Shown here piece after piece: positions 25,408 to 34,669 of a stretch of 64,000 nucleotides of DNA. The notes beneath the pieces were generated by a model that was not told the origin of the DNA, did no database searches, and worked only from the letters and a program-made list of their open reading frames with translations. Position 1 is the first letter of the stretch, and each line of letters opens with the position of its first letter. Source of the stretch: JAWLAT01 sp041395325. Lineage in GTDB: Bacteria > Pseudomonadota > Gammaproteobacteria > Xanthomonadales > SZUA-5. The position numbers and the translations under genes were made by a program. The DNA lies in the NCBI GenBank assembly GCA_041395325.1, contig JAWLAT010000022.1:16515-80514 (forward strand), given 5' to 3'.

Positions 25408-25800
25408 CACCTTGACCTCGTAAACGTCGAGGAACCCCACATCCACGCCGTCGGCATTCAGCGTTTCGTCTTCGATACGGAAACGACAACAGGCTCCCAC
25501 GCGTTCGAAGGTCGTGCCTTCCCCATTGGGCCCCAACAGCGAACGAAAGTACTGCGCAGACCATTCGTGGCCCTGCCCTTCGGTGTATCCACCAACCAGC
25601 ACGGGGGCCTCTGGCGTGTAGCCGTAGTCTTGCAAGTCGGTCGGTTTCAGCCATTCGAGATAGGGTGTGTCCTCGCTGGTTCCGTTGGGTATCCCTCGAC
25701 TCTCAACGACGGTCAGGGATTCGATCTCTTCGCAAAGCGCGGTCTGGCCGATGAGCAGCAACACGGTGAGAGACGTCGCCTGAAAAACCTTTCTGGTCAT
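25405..25800 (-). pseudogene. 5' part of the IS-interrupted secreted-protein gene
   Basis: From the ATG at 25800 this reads 131 residues with a signal peptide (MTRKVFQATSLTVLLLIGQTALC, cleavage near residue 22). The mature part contains EAPVLVGGYTEGQGHEWSAQYFRSLLGPNGE, an apparent Cys pair (VGACCRFRIED) and GFLDVYEVKV. The last codon is the duplicated GTG and the stop is the TGA of the IS end. I believe this resembles a family of small exported proteins of unknown function in Xanthomonadales; no function is known. The missing C-terminal 31 residues lie at 24015-24110. The truncated product could still be made. Confidence 0.85.
25408..25410. repeat. Right target-site duplication (CAC)
   Basis: CAC directly after the right inverted repeat matches 24111-24113. 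On the minus strand it is the in-frame Val codon GTG. Confidence 0.8.
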
Positions 25801-26129
25801 TGCGTTTCCTCGGGTCACAAGCAAGGATCACCTCGATGCACGATGTTGAGCGCGGTCACACGACGATAGTGAGATGACGATCGACCTCGATCTCTCCGAC
25901 GCTGCGCCAACACTTGAACTGGTGCAGACGTCGACACGCTATTGGGACCATCGTTCCCACACAAGACGGTGAGTCCTGCAGCGATGGGATTACGCAGCCG
26001 GTGCGCAAGATCTCGTCGGCAAGCGTTGCTCTGCAACTTCGGTGTCGGACCAGACCCGGTGGAAGCGCGAGGTTGGAAGGCCTGTCTCAGCGACCAGACG
26101 GCCGCCGACCGCGAGATTCATCGGTCCAC
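25801..26129. other. Intergenic region, no gene seen
   Basis: These 329 bp carry the upstream region of the IS-interrupted gene and the 3' flank of the beta-propeller gene. No open frame looks like a protein and I saw no hairpin or repeat that stands out. Base composition is less GC-rich than in the core genes around it. Confidence 0.4.
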
Positions 26130-26810
26130 TCACCTGGACGGCCGCCGCACCACCCGCACCGTCCCGCTGTTGCCCCCACCGCAGTACAGCAGTTCGCCCC
26201 CATCGGACTCCAGGCCACTGACGCCGGTGCCTGCGGGCATGCGCAGACGTTCGAGCACGGCGCCGCTGTCGGGATAGATGCGGCGCAGTTCGCTTTCCTC
26301 GCCTTCCCAGGTGCCGTGCCACAGGTCGCCGTCGGCCCAGGTCACGCCGGTGACGAAGCGATTGGATTCGATGGTGCGCAGCACGGCGCCGGTTTGCGGG
26401 TCGACCTGATGAATGCGGCGATCACGGTACTGACCCACCCACAGGCTGCCCTCGGCCCAGGTCAAGCCAGAATCGCGGCCACCACCGGGCGCCGGGATCG
26501 AAGTCAACACCTCGCCAGTGGCCGGGTCGATGCGGTCGATGCGCGATTCGGCAATCTGATACAGGTGGGTGCCATCAAAGGCGGTGCCGGCATCACCGGC
26601 GCAAGCCAGTGTACGCACCGGAGCGCCGCTGATCGGATCGAATGCCTGCAGACGTGCCCCTTGCGCGGCCCAGACCAACTGGCCATCGTGGGTCACCCCG
26701 TGAACCGGGTCGGCACCCTCGAAGGGACCGTATTCGCGGACGACTTCGGCGATTCGGACGAGCGCTTGGTCGGCCGCAGGATCGATGTTGGCGGCGTGAA
26801 CTGCGGACAT
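26130..26810 (-). CDS. Beta-propeller protein (Vgb / glutamine-cyclotransferase-like)
   Basis: The 226-residue protein has no signal peptide and is a run of about five propeller blades with repeating G-L/V-T-W-A-D/E-G-S/D-L-W motifs: HDGQLVWAAQGARLQAFDP, FDGTHLYQIAESRIDRIDP, LTWAEGSLWVGQYRDRRIHQVDP and VTWADGDLWHGTWEGEESELRRIYP. Each ends with a D-P-x-T/S-G-A-V turn. The pattern is of the SMP-30/Vgb/glutamine cyclotransferase type. It begins 45 bp after the stop of a large winged-helix regulator and is probably controlled by it or works with it. Ligand or reaction unknown. Confidence 0.8.
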   Translation of the reverse strand: MSAVHAANIDPAADQALVRIAEVVREYGPFEGADPVHGVTHDGQLVWAAQGARLQAFDPISGAPVRTLACAGDAGTAFDGTHLYQIAESRIDRIDPATGEVLTSIPAPGGGRDSGLTWAEGSLWVGQYRDRRIHQVDPQTGAVLRTIESNRFVTGVTWADGDLWHGTWEGEESELRRIYPDSGAVLERLRMPAGTGVSGLESDGGELLYCGGGNSGTVRVVRRPSR

Positions 26811-26855
26811 GGGTGTGCTCCGGTGAGTGGCGCCATGCGGCGCGGTGAAGCCACT

Positions 26856-28082
26856 CTACGCAGGCCGCAGCGGGGCCGGGAGTAACAATGTTGTCGTGAA
26901 TCCCGCCAGCGGCCGGGTCAGCCAGCGGCGGGCACGTGCCTGACCGATGGCTCGTACTTTCCCGTCGCGCTCCAGATCAGCAAGTGCCCGTTGCACGGTG
27001 CGCTGACTGGCGCCCAACGCCAGCGCCAAGGCCGAGGTGGACCACGCCGCACCGTCAGCCAGCAAGGCCAGCAGGGCACCCTGTGGACCGGCGATGGGTG
27101 GCGACAGGACCATCACTTCGGACGCCTCCAGCGGGCACAACTGGAAACCCGTGGGCGTGGCCTCGATACGCGCCAACGGCCGCAGCAGCGCGCGCAGTCG
27201 CCCGATCTGCACCCGCAAGCGCGCCCGATGGCTGTCATCCGGATCGCGCGTGCGAAAGACTGTCGCGATCAGCGGCTCGCGCTCGGATGTATCGGGCCAG
27301 GCGCGTGCCAGTGCGCTGGCCAGGCCGAACAGCACCGGACGACGCACCAGCGACAGCCGGAAATCCCCCCGGTACAAGGCCAACTGACAGGCATCGACCA
27401 CCAGTGCACCGGACCGCCGCAGCGCGGCGACTTCGTCCAGTCGCAACAGTCGCTCGCCTTGCCCGGCCTGTTCCAGTCGCGCGGCCGGTCGTGCCAGCGT
27501 TGCGCGGGCCTCCTCAACCTCGGCGAGCAAGGCTCCGATGCCCGCCCGCAGCGCCGCCGTCCGCGCGCGCGTCGGCGCTGCAGTCGCTTGATCGATCTCT
27601 AGCGCGCGCACCGCCAGTTCGGCACCAGCCAGTTCCGCCGTGGCCAGCAACGCGGGTGGCGCCTCCGGACCCAGTTGCAGTTCGGCCCTGATCCGTGACG
27701 CCTCCTCCAACCGACCGAGCAACAGAGACCGTCTAAGCGCAAGCACCCGCGAATGATTCGCATTGGCCCGGTCGCCATGCGCATCGAGTGTCGCCATCGC
27801 GCGCAGCAAGGCCCGCGGCGATGCGCTGATCTCGCGCAGCACCAGCGCGATCTCGGCCTCCGCCACCACGCAACGGGCCCGCGCCACGACCTCCTGCGTA
27901 CCGAAGCGCCGACCGGCCCGCCGCAGCAAAGCTCTCGCCCGGCCGTACTCCCCCAGCTGCGCCATCGCGATCCCACGCAATGCCAGCGCTGCCGGGTCTT
28001 CGCGTAACGCCACATGCTTGAGCGCTGTCAACGCATCGCCACTGCTCAGGGCTCGTGCGGCGGCTGCGATCAGGGAATCCAT
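26856..28082 (-). CDS. Large regulator with an OmpR-like winged helix and a second C-terminal HTH
   Basis: The 408-residue protein is Ala/Arg/Leu-rich. Residues 10-225 are helical and TPR-like (ALALRGIAMAQLGEYGRARALLRRAG). A stretch at about 230-318 resembles an OmpR/PhoB-type winged helix: LALYRGDFRLSLVRRPVLFGL, then ARLRVQIGRLRALLRPLARI followed by ATPTGFQL, the usual wing end. Residues 333-388 form another HTH of DeoR/IclR kind (TSALALALGASQRTVQRALADLERDG). No receiver domain is present. It directly precedes the beta-propeller gene, so regulation of that gene, or sensing through it, is likely. The precise family name is unknown to me. Confidence 0.72.
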   Translation of the reverse strand: MDSLIAAAARALSSGDALTALKHVALREDPAALALRGIAMAQLGEYGRARALLRRAGRRFGTQEVVARARCVVAEAEIALVLREISASPRALLRAMATLDAHGDRANANHSRVLALRRSLLLGRLEEASRIRAELQLGPEAPPALLATAELAGAELAVRALEIDQATAAPTRARTAALRAGIGALLAEVEEARATLARPAARLEQAGQGERLLRLDEVAALRRSGALVVDACQLALYRGDFRLSLVRRPVLFGLASALARAWPDTSEREPLIATVFRTRDPDDSHRARLRVQIGRLRALLRPLARIEATPTGFQLCPLEASEVMVLSPPIAGPQGALLALLADGAAWSTSALALALGASQRTVQRALADLERDGKVRAIGQARARRWLTRPLAGFTTTLLLPAPLRPA

Positions 28083-28304
28083 GGCGTGCAGGGTGCCCGC
28101 GGGAGCGCGGAGTGGGAATGGTCAGCGGGTCAGACCATTGACTGATGGCGCCTGGCCGCAATCGAAGTGTGAAACGCTACGCTTCCGACCAGCAAAGTAA
28201 CGCGGCTTGCACGCTCATCCCACCCTACGCAACCCGGGATCTTCAATGGACCTCGACCACGGCGACGGTCAATGAACTTTGTCTTTGGCAAGGCCTTCTG
28301 GCTG

Positions 28305-28616
28305 CTAGACGTAGGGAAAGGCCATGATCGAGTACACCAGTACGAGACTCGCGGATGCGAGCACACCCGTTCTGACGATCGCACCCCAGCCGTCACCGAG
28401 CAGTGTGTTCAGGCCATCCAGCCCGTAGATGGCGAAAAGCCCAATGGCCGACGCCACAGCCGCCAATCCTCGAGCCCGTGGATCGTTCTGCAACGGCACT
28501 TGGCATGAGGGGCAGCAGCTTGTACGCCGCGCTTGCCCAGGCGAATGCCCAACGGACTTTCGGGGGAGCTTGCGGTCAAAGAGTTCGATGCCACATCTCG
28601 GACACGGACTAGCCAT
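28305..28616 (-). CDS. Small zinc-ribbon membrane protein, unknown function
   Basis: From the ATG at 28616 the protein has 103 residues. Two Cys pairs (CPRCG at 5-9 and CPSCQ near 34-38) form a plausible zinc ribbon, followed by two hydrophobic helices (GLAAVASAIGLFAIYGL and VRTGVLASASLVLVYSIMAF). This Zn-ribbon-plus-two-helix layout recurs in many uncharacterised bacterial proteins. It lies in a less GC-rich accessory stretch with long spacers on both sides, and no operon partner. Confidence 0.6.
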   Translation of the reverse strand: MASPCPRCGIELFDRKLPRKSVGHSPGQARRTSCCPSCQVPLQNDPRARGLAAVASAIGLFAIYGLDGLNTLLGDGWGAIVRTGVLASASLVLVYSIMAFPYV

Positions 28617-28707
28617 CAATAACTACCTCCGAATGGGCGAGTTGAGCACTGTAGGTCGTCGGCAACTTGTAGCGGCGGACCACCTCTCATTGGGACACAA
28701 GTATCAC

Positions 28708-29229
28708 TCAGGGAACAGCCCTGGTGTTCTCCGCGTACCTGGCCAAAGCCGGTTCAAAATCTCTGCAGCCATTGCCCAGGCCGTCGAGAAACGCATCAGT
28801 CAGTTCGATGAGGCGATCAAGCTTTGCCGCGTCAGGATCAGACAGCGAGGCCGAATAGAGCGGCTCAATAAGTTGAATCCGCCGCTCCCTGTCCCGCGGA
28901 TAGGGGTCACCCAGCTCCAGCATCGCTTGGTGGAGAGCCATCGCCGACTCGCCCAGGCCGACCACCTGCAATGCCTGCCTGGCTTCGGGCGCAAATATGC
29001 CGCTGGAGTTGTAGAAGAACTGTGGCAGGGCACCGTTCATCGTTTCGGAGATCACACAATGAGCAGCCACCAGGTTGCGGACGGGTTCCGGTGCCGCCGC
29101 AAAAGCACGCAGAAAATCGTCGGGCGAAAGGTCAAGGTCAATCCGATCCCACCAATCACCAATTGCCCACCAATACGCATATTCCCGGGGGCGGACTCCA
29201 AGCACTCTTTTCAAGAGTCGAAAGATCAT
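28708..29229 (-). CDS. DMP19-like (DUF4375) protein
   Basis: The ATG at 29229 has a GAAGG ribosome site 6 bases upstream and gives 173 residues. The segment VAAHCVISETMNGALPQFFYNSSGIFAPEARQALQVVGL is the core signature of DUF4375, the domain of the Neisseria DNA-mimic protein DMP19. It is followed by the second helical block LHQAMLELGDPYPRDRERR. DMP19 binds the repressor NHTF; for most family members no partner is known. The helical, acidic-rich composition (many Asp and Glu, few Lys) fits. Its neighbours give no clue. Confidence 0.8.
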   Translation of the reverse strand: MIFRLLKRVLGVRPREYAYWWAIGDWWDRIDLDLSPDDFLRAFAAAPEPVRNLVAAHCVISETMNGALPQFFYNSSGIFAPEARQALQVVGLGESAMALHQAMLELGDPYPRDRERRIQLIEPLYSASLSDPDAAKLDRLIELTDAFLDGLGNGCRDFEPALARYAENTRAVP

Positions 29230-29784
29230 GGTGACCTTCACGGCCGTCTCCAGCCGGTCATCGTATCGGCTCCGCGCCCGACGCCGCCAGGCGAATTCAC
29301 AGTGGGTAAGCTCGCGACATCAGAGCCGTCCCACCCCGTCAGCAACGAGCGCTTTGGGTGGGCCCCACATCTGGGCTGCCCTGTCTTTCGAAGCTGAACA
29401 CGTGGGCCACGGTGATAGCTCGCGACTCACCCGGGCTCTGGAAAAGGACCCCGAGTGAGCGCGCGCCCACCCGAGCATTTGGCCAGCGATCCGGAGCAGC
29501 CGAATCAGGTGATCAGTATGGTCCGCGCCAGCGACACCCAGGAGTCGCTTTCCTTTGTGTCCTTGGTGTCCTTTGTGTTGAATGGCCCTTGCCTGAAGGC
29601 CCCCGGACAGCCTTGAAAACTCTGACGGGGCGCGAAGATTGGCCGGAAGCGTACGGGTCGCGAGCAGGGCTCGCTCCTACGGGCGTCGCTGCCTGGCGAT
29701 CGCTGGACCTTTCGAGTTGCTGTCCCGTGACGCGACCGGCGAAGCCATCAGCTGGTCAGTCGGGTGGCTCAGGAAGCGCGCGAC
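29230..29784. other. Long intergenic region with a REP-like hairpin and a TCCTTTGTGT-type tandem repeat
   Basis: These 555 bp show no believable protein. At 29551-29578 the unit TCCTTTGTGT occurs twice around a CCTTGGTG spacer. At 29657-29680 lies a REP-like hairpin. The region closes the accessory stretch that begins at the IS and sits between the 5' end of the DMP19-like gene and the 3' end of pilU. Confidence 0.6.
29657..29680. repeat. REP-like element with 6-bp stem and CTCCTAC end
   Basis: GCGAGC (29660-29665) and GCTCGC (29669-29674) form a perfect stem with loop AGG; read on the minus strand the unit starts GTAGGAGCGAGC. A GTAGGAGC head on a short GC hairpin is typical of REP elements in Pseudomonas and Xanthomonadales. 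Only this one copy was noticed in the window. Confidence 0.6.
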
Positions 29785-30885
29785 TCAGTACGACCCGTCG
29801 AAATAGGGATCGTGGTCTTCGCTGCCGCCTTCGGAGAGGCGGATCTTCAGGGCCAGACCGTCGCGCGAATCGGCCTTGCGCAGGGCTTCCTCGAGTTCGA
29901 TCTTGCCTTCCTTGTACAGCGCAAACAGCGACTGGTCGAAGGTCTGCATGCCATCGGCCAGCGAGCGGTCCATCGCCTCCTTCATCTCGTGAATCTGCCC
30001 GCGGCGGATCAGGTCACGAATCATCGGCGTGTTGAGCAGAATCTCGATGGCCGGCAGGCGCTTGCCGTCCTTGCCGGTGACCAGGCGCTGCGAAATGATC
30101 GCCCGCAGGTTCAGCGAGACGTTCATCAGGATGTTCTTGTGGGCGCTCTCGGGGAAAAAGTTGAGGATGCGCTCCAGCGTCTGGTCGGCGTTGTTGGAGT
30201 GCAGCGTGGACAGGCACAGATGACCGGTTTCGGAGAAGGCAATCGCCGCCTCCATGGTTTCGGTGTCGAGAATCTCACCGATCATGATCACGTCCGGGGC
30301 CTCACGCATCGCGTTCTTCAGCGCGTGGTGATAGGTACGCGTGTCCAGGCCCACTTCGCGCTGATTGACGATCGATTTCTTGTGCTTGTGCAGGAACTCG
30401 ATCGGATCCTCGACAGTGAGGATGTGACCGCTGCTGTGGCTGTTGCGGTGGTCGATCATCGAGGCCAGCGACGAGGACTTGCCCGAGCCGGTGGCGCCGA
30501 CCACCAGGATCAGTCCGCGCGGTTCCATGATCAGATCCCGCAGGATCGGCGGCAGCTTGAGCTGCTCCATCGACGGGATCTCGCTCTTGATCGCGCGGAT
30601 CACCATGCCGACTTCGCCGCGCTGCTTGAACACGTTGATGCGGAAGCGCCCGGCGTCCTTGACCGCAATCGCGAGGTTCAGCTCCAGATCGCGCTCGAAG
30701 GCCGGTACCTGGCCCTCGTCCATCAGCGAGTAGGCGATCTTCTTGACCATGCCCGGCGGCAAGCCGGTGTTGCCGAGCGGGTAGAGGCGGCCTTCCACCT
30801 TGATGTTGACCGGAGCGCCCGTGGTCAAGAACATGTCCGAGGCGTTCTTTTCGGTCATCAGCTTGAGGAAGTAACCGATATCCAT
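29785..30885 (-). CDS. pilU: PilU-type twitching-motility ATPase
   Basis: The start at 30885 gives 366 residues (MDIGYFLKLM...). The N-terminal PAS-like domain (1-100) is followed by the GspE/PilT ATPase with Walker A GATGSGKS (130-137), an Asp-box around TVEDPIEFLH (157-166), the Walker B region APDVIMIGEILD (196-207), and the His-box HLCLSTLHSNNADQ with His222 and His229. PilU assists PilT in type IV pilus retraction. The Walker B block normally reads GE(M/I)RD; here the Arg is Leu206. No pilT lies beside it within the window. The acidic C-terminal end (EDHDPYFDGSY) suits PilU rather than PilT. Confidence 0.92.
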   Translation of the reverse strand: MDIGYFLKLMTEKNASDMFLTTGAPVNIKVEGRLYPLGNTGLPPGMVKKIAYSLMDEGQVPAFERDLELNLAIAVKDAGRFRINVFKQRGEVGMVIRAIKSEIPSMEQLKLPPILRDLIMEPRGLILVVGATGSGKSSSLASMIDHRNSHSSGHILTVEDPIEFLHKHKKSIVNQREVGLDTRTYHHALKNAMREAPDVIMIGEILDTETMEAAIAFSETGHLCLSTLHSNNADQTLERILNFFPESAHKNILMNVSLNLRAIISQRLVTGKDGKRLPAIEILLNTPMIRDLIRRGQIHEMKEAMDRSLADGMQTFDQSLFALYKEGKIELEEALRKADSRDGLALKIRLSEGGSEDHDPYFDGSY

Positions 30886-31017
30886 GCCCTGCTCCTGTCG
30901 ATCCAGTCTGTCCCGGCGCCGGCCGCCCTCCAATTTTGTGCGCCGGCTGATCGCGGTGCTTGATGCGCCGCGGCGCGATCCCGACAATGGGACCACTGCC
31001 CGTGAGAGTAACCCCAA

Positions 31018-31431
31018 GTGCGCCTGAATTGTACGCGAGTGGACGACCGCACGGCTGGTCGTGGAACGAAGCGAAGCGCAGCGCCCTGGGTGCTGCTGCT
31101 TCTGTCCCTGTGGCTGGTCGGCTGCGCCTCGACGCCGGCACCGGTCGGATTGCTGGAGCAGGCCGAGCAGGCCATTGCGACGGCCCGTGAGGCACGCGCC
31201 GCCGATTACGCGCCGGTGGACTGGCGTCTGGCCAGCGATACCTTCAGCCAGGCCCAGGCGGAACTGGGCGAAAGGCGGCACGATGAGGCGGCCCGGCTGC
31301 TGGAGCGGACCATCGTCCACGCCGAACTGGCCCGGGTGCGCGCCGAGAACGCGCACCAGCGTGCTCAGATCGACGCCCAGCAACAGGAAAATGAACGCTT
31401 GCGCCGCGAACTGCTGGGAGAACGTCGATGA
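31018..31431 (+). CDS. DUF4398 lipoprotein
   Basis: The 137-residue protein starts with GTG at 31018 (or GTG 31039). A hydrophobic stretch ends in the lipobox LWLVGC (Cys36), and a helical DUF4398 part follows: QAEQAIATAREARAADYAP, then LASDTFSQAQAELGERRHDEAARLLERTIVHAELARVRAE. DUF4398 proteins are small envelope lipoproteins that commonly stand before an OmpA-domain protein, as here; the next gene overlaps by ATGA. The pair probably forms one envelope complex. Confidence 0.85.
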   Translation: MRLNCTRVDDRTAGRGTKRSAAPWVLLLLSLWLVGCASTPAPVGLLEQAEQAIATAREARAADYAPVDWRLASDTFSQAQAELGERRHDEAARLLERTIVHAELARVRAENAHQRAQIDAQQQENERLRRELLGERR

Positions 31432-32411
31432 ACGCACGTCCGTTGACGATCCTGGCACTCAGTGCGGCCTTGGCTGCCTGTGCCGCCGCGCCCAAGCGCG
31501 ATCTGGCGCTGGAGCGGCTGCAGGCCGACTGGCGCGAAATTGGCACGCCGCAAGCGCGCGAACAGGCCCCGCTGGCCTGGCGCGACGCCCGCAGCGCACT
31601 GGATCGGCTGGCCAGCGGCGACGGCAAGCCCACACAGCGCGCCGAATGGGCCTTCCTGGCCGAACAGCGCCTGCAGATCCTGCGCGTGGCCGTGGCTGGG
31701 GCCGAGGATGGCGTGCAACTGCGTCAGCTGGAGAGCGAACGGCAGGCGATCCTGCTGGAAGCCAGCCGCCGCGATGCGGAGCTGGCCCGACTGGAAGCCG
31801 AGAAGTTGCGCTTGCAGGCACTGGCTCGCTCCGAAGAGGCCGAGCGACTGCGGCTGGAGGCCGATTCCGAATCGGCTCGGCGCATTGAGGTTGAGGAAAT
31901 GGCCGAGCTGGCGCGGCAGGAAGCCGATGCCGCCCGCCGACTGGCCGATGCGCAGGCCCGCGAAGCCGAACTGGCGCGTCGCGAAGCCGAACTGGCCTCG
32001 GCCCAGTCGATCAGCCTGCGCCAGCAGCTGGCCACCATTCGCGCGGTGCCGAGCACCCGCGGCCTGGTGATTACGCTGGGCGATGTGTTCTTTGCCGCCG
32101 GCCAGGCGGAACTGGCGGTGGCCGCGCGGGACAACCTGGGCGCCGTGCTCGATGTGCTGGCGCGACACCCGGACAAGGCCGTCAAGATCGAGGGCCACAC
32201 CGACAGCAGCGGCCCCGATGACGCCAACCTCGCGCTGTCGGAGCGGCGCGCCCGCTCGGTGCGCGAGGCCCTGGTGGCGCAGGGCGCCGATCCCTCACGG
32301 ATCAGTGCTGGCGGCTATGGTGAGTCGCAGCCCATTGCCAGCAACGACACGGCCGAGGGACGGGCCCGCAACCGGCGCGTGGAGATCATCATCGAGGGCG
32401 CGCGCGAATAG
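31428..32411 (+). CDS. OmpA-domain lipoprotein with DUF4398-like coiled-coil N-terminus
   Basis: The 327-residue protein has a signal peptide with lipobox LAAC (Cys18), a long helical charged region (about 25-205, rich in Ala, Glu and Arg with heptads such as LARLEAEKLRLQALARSEEAERLRLEAD), and a C-terminal OmpA/MotB domain (about 215-325). The peptidoglycan-binding core reads KIEGHTDSSGPDDANLALSERRARSVREAL and NDTAEGRARNRRVEI. It should tether the outer membrane to peptidoglycan. It overlaps the DUF4398 gene upstream, suggesting coexpression. Confidence 0.92.
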   Translation: MNARPLTILALSAALAACAAAPKRDLALERLQADWREIGTPQAREQAPLAWRDARSALDRLASGDGKPTQRAEWAFLAEQRLQILRVAVAGAEDGVQLRQLESERQAILLEASRRDAELARLEAEKLRLQALARSEEAERLRLEADSESARRIEVEEMAELARQEADAARRLADAQAREAELARREAELASAQSISLRQQLATIRAVPSTRGLVITLGDVFFAAGQAELAVAARDNLGAVLDVLARHPDKAVKIEGHTDSSGPDDANLALSERRARSVREALVAQGADPSRISAGGYGESQPIASNDTAEGRARNRRVEIIIEGARE

Positions 32412-32862
32412 AGCCACTTTGACGGCCGTCTGCCGCCGTGACCGCCACCGTCCCCGTCGCGCTTGACCTCAGCTTCGCCGCTCAAGGCCAGGCGAATGCA
32501 AGCGCACGGAGAGCTTTGAGCGACCCCGAATGGTGTTGGTGGAGTGCCGGGCACGGCACGGAAAATCACCTCCATTCGAGCGACGTGAACCCTGCCCGCG
32601 AACCGCCTCTCGGGTCGATTGCCAGCCCCGCCAGATCGGAGTAAGTTCGATCTGCGTCAGGAGGAAGTCCATCCGGCATGTCGCGTCATCCAGGCCCCGA
32701 AGTTTCCGCGCAGTCACTGCGCGAACTGCCCCCTCTGCGGGGCGGGCGGCCGAGCAGCACCGCACCTTGCACGAGCACCGACGGCTACAGCCGGGCGGCG
32801 TCTTGTGCTGGCTTGCCTCCGGACCCATGTCCCGTATCGACCATCGAGAGGAGGGGTTGGCA
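32412..32862. other. Intergenic region, no gene seen
   Basis: The 451 bp between the OmpA-like gene and the YdcH-like gene contain open frames but none with a recognisable protein, a ribosome site or composition like the neighbours. No strong hairpin with a T-run follows the OmpA-like stop. The promoter of the YdcH-like gene should lie in the last 100 bp. Confidence 0.4.
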
Positions 32863-33087
32863 ATGTTCGAAAACCAGCGTCAGGAAGATGTTCAGGATCT
32901 GATGGAGCGCAATGACGAGTTCAAGCGCTTGTTGCTCCGTCATCGGGAACTGGACAAGCAGGTCACCGATGCCGAATTGGGCGTCAATCCCATCGAAGAC
33001 CTGGCACTGCACACGCTGAAGAAGGAAAAGCTCTGGGCCAAGGACCGTCTCACCCTGCTGTGGGACCAGAATCACGAGTCCGCCTGA
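32863..33087 (+). CDS. YdcH-like (DUF465) small protein
   Basis: The ATG at 32863 follows a very strong GAGAGGAGGGG ribosome site and gives 74 residues. The helix-loop-helix pattern NDEFKRLLLRHRELDKQVTDAE, then EDLALHTLKKEKLWAKDRLTLL is DUF465/YdcH: an L-x-x-x-H-x-x-L-D-xx-I/V first helix and an L-K-K-E-K-L-xx-K-D second. These are short cytoplasmic hairpins of unknown role. A second family member lies at 41673. Confidence 0.88.
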   Translation: MFENQRQEDVQDLMERNDEFKRLLLRHRELDKQVTDAELGVNPIEDLALHTLKKEKLWAKDRLTLLWDQNHESA

Positions 33088-33289
33088 GCGACGCGGTCCG
33101 CCTCGGACCATCTGATCGACAACCACTGATCGGCGCCGACTGGCAACAGCCAGTTGCGCTCCGACCCCATCGACGCCCGGTCTGCCGTCTCTGGCGATGC
33201 CAGCGGCGGCCGGGCAGAAGCGGCGGGATGCGCGCCGCCATGCCGATCGCGTAACCTTCGCGCTCACTTTTGCGCGTGGGACCACCGAC

Positions 33290-34666
<1,377 letters not shown>

Positions 34667-34669
34667 GCG

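Larger units (their letters stand above)
24164..25415 (+). pseudogene. IS3-family transposase (OrfA+OrfB), disrupted by at least five net single-base deletions
   Basis: The first part (24164-24676) encodes the HTH_Tnp_1 domain (ERAVRLVREHRDDYGSEW) and leucine-zipper region of OrfA, running in the same frame into OrfB (VRPICRQLQIAPSTCYEHLA). The frame is then lost near 24676 (a T missing before ACGGC restores NYGARKVWKQLL), near 24787, near 24855 (a C missing restores MPTRPNQLW), near 25150, and near 25195. The catalytic pieces are still legible: the first DDE Asp in WIADFTYVSTW, the second in HHNDRGVQYLSI, and the final Glu region AMAESVIGLF. The last frame reads through the right repeat to a stop at 25415. 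Orf fusion in one frame may itself reflect decay. Confidence 0.9.
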
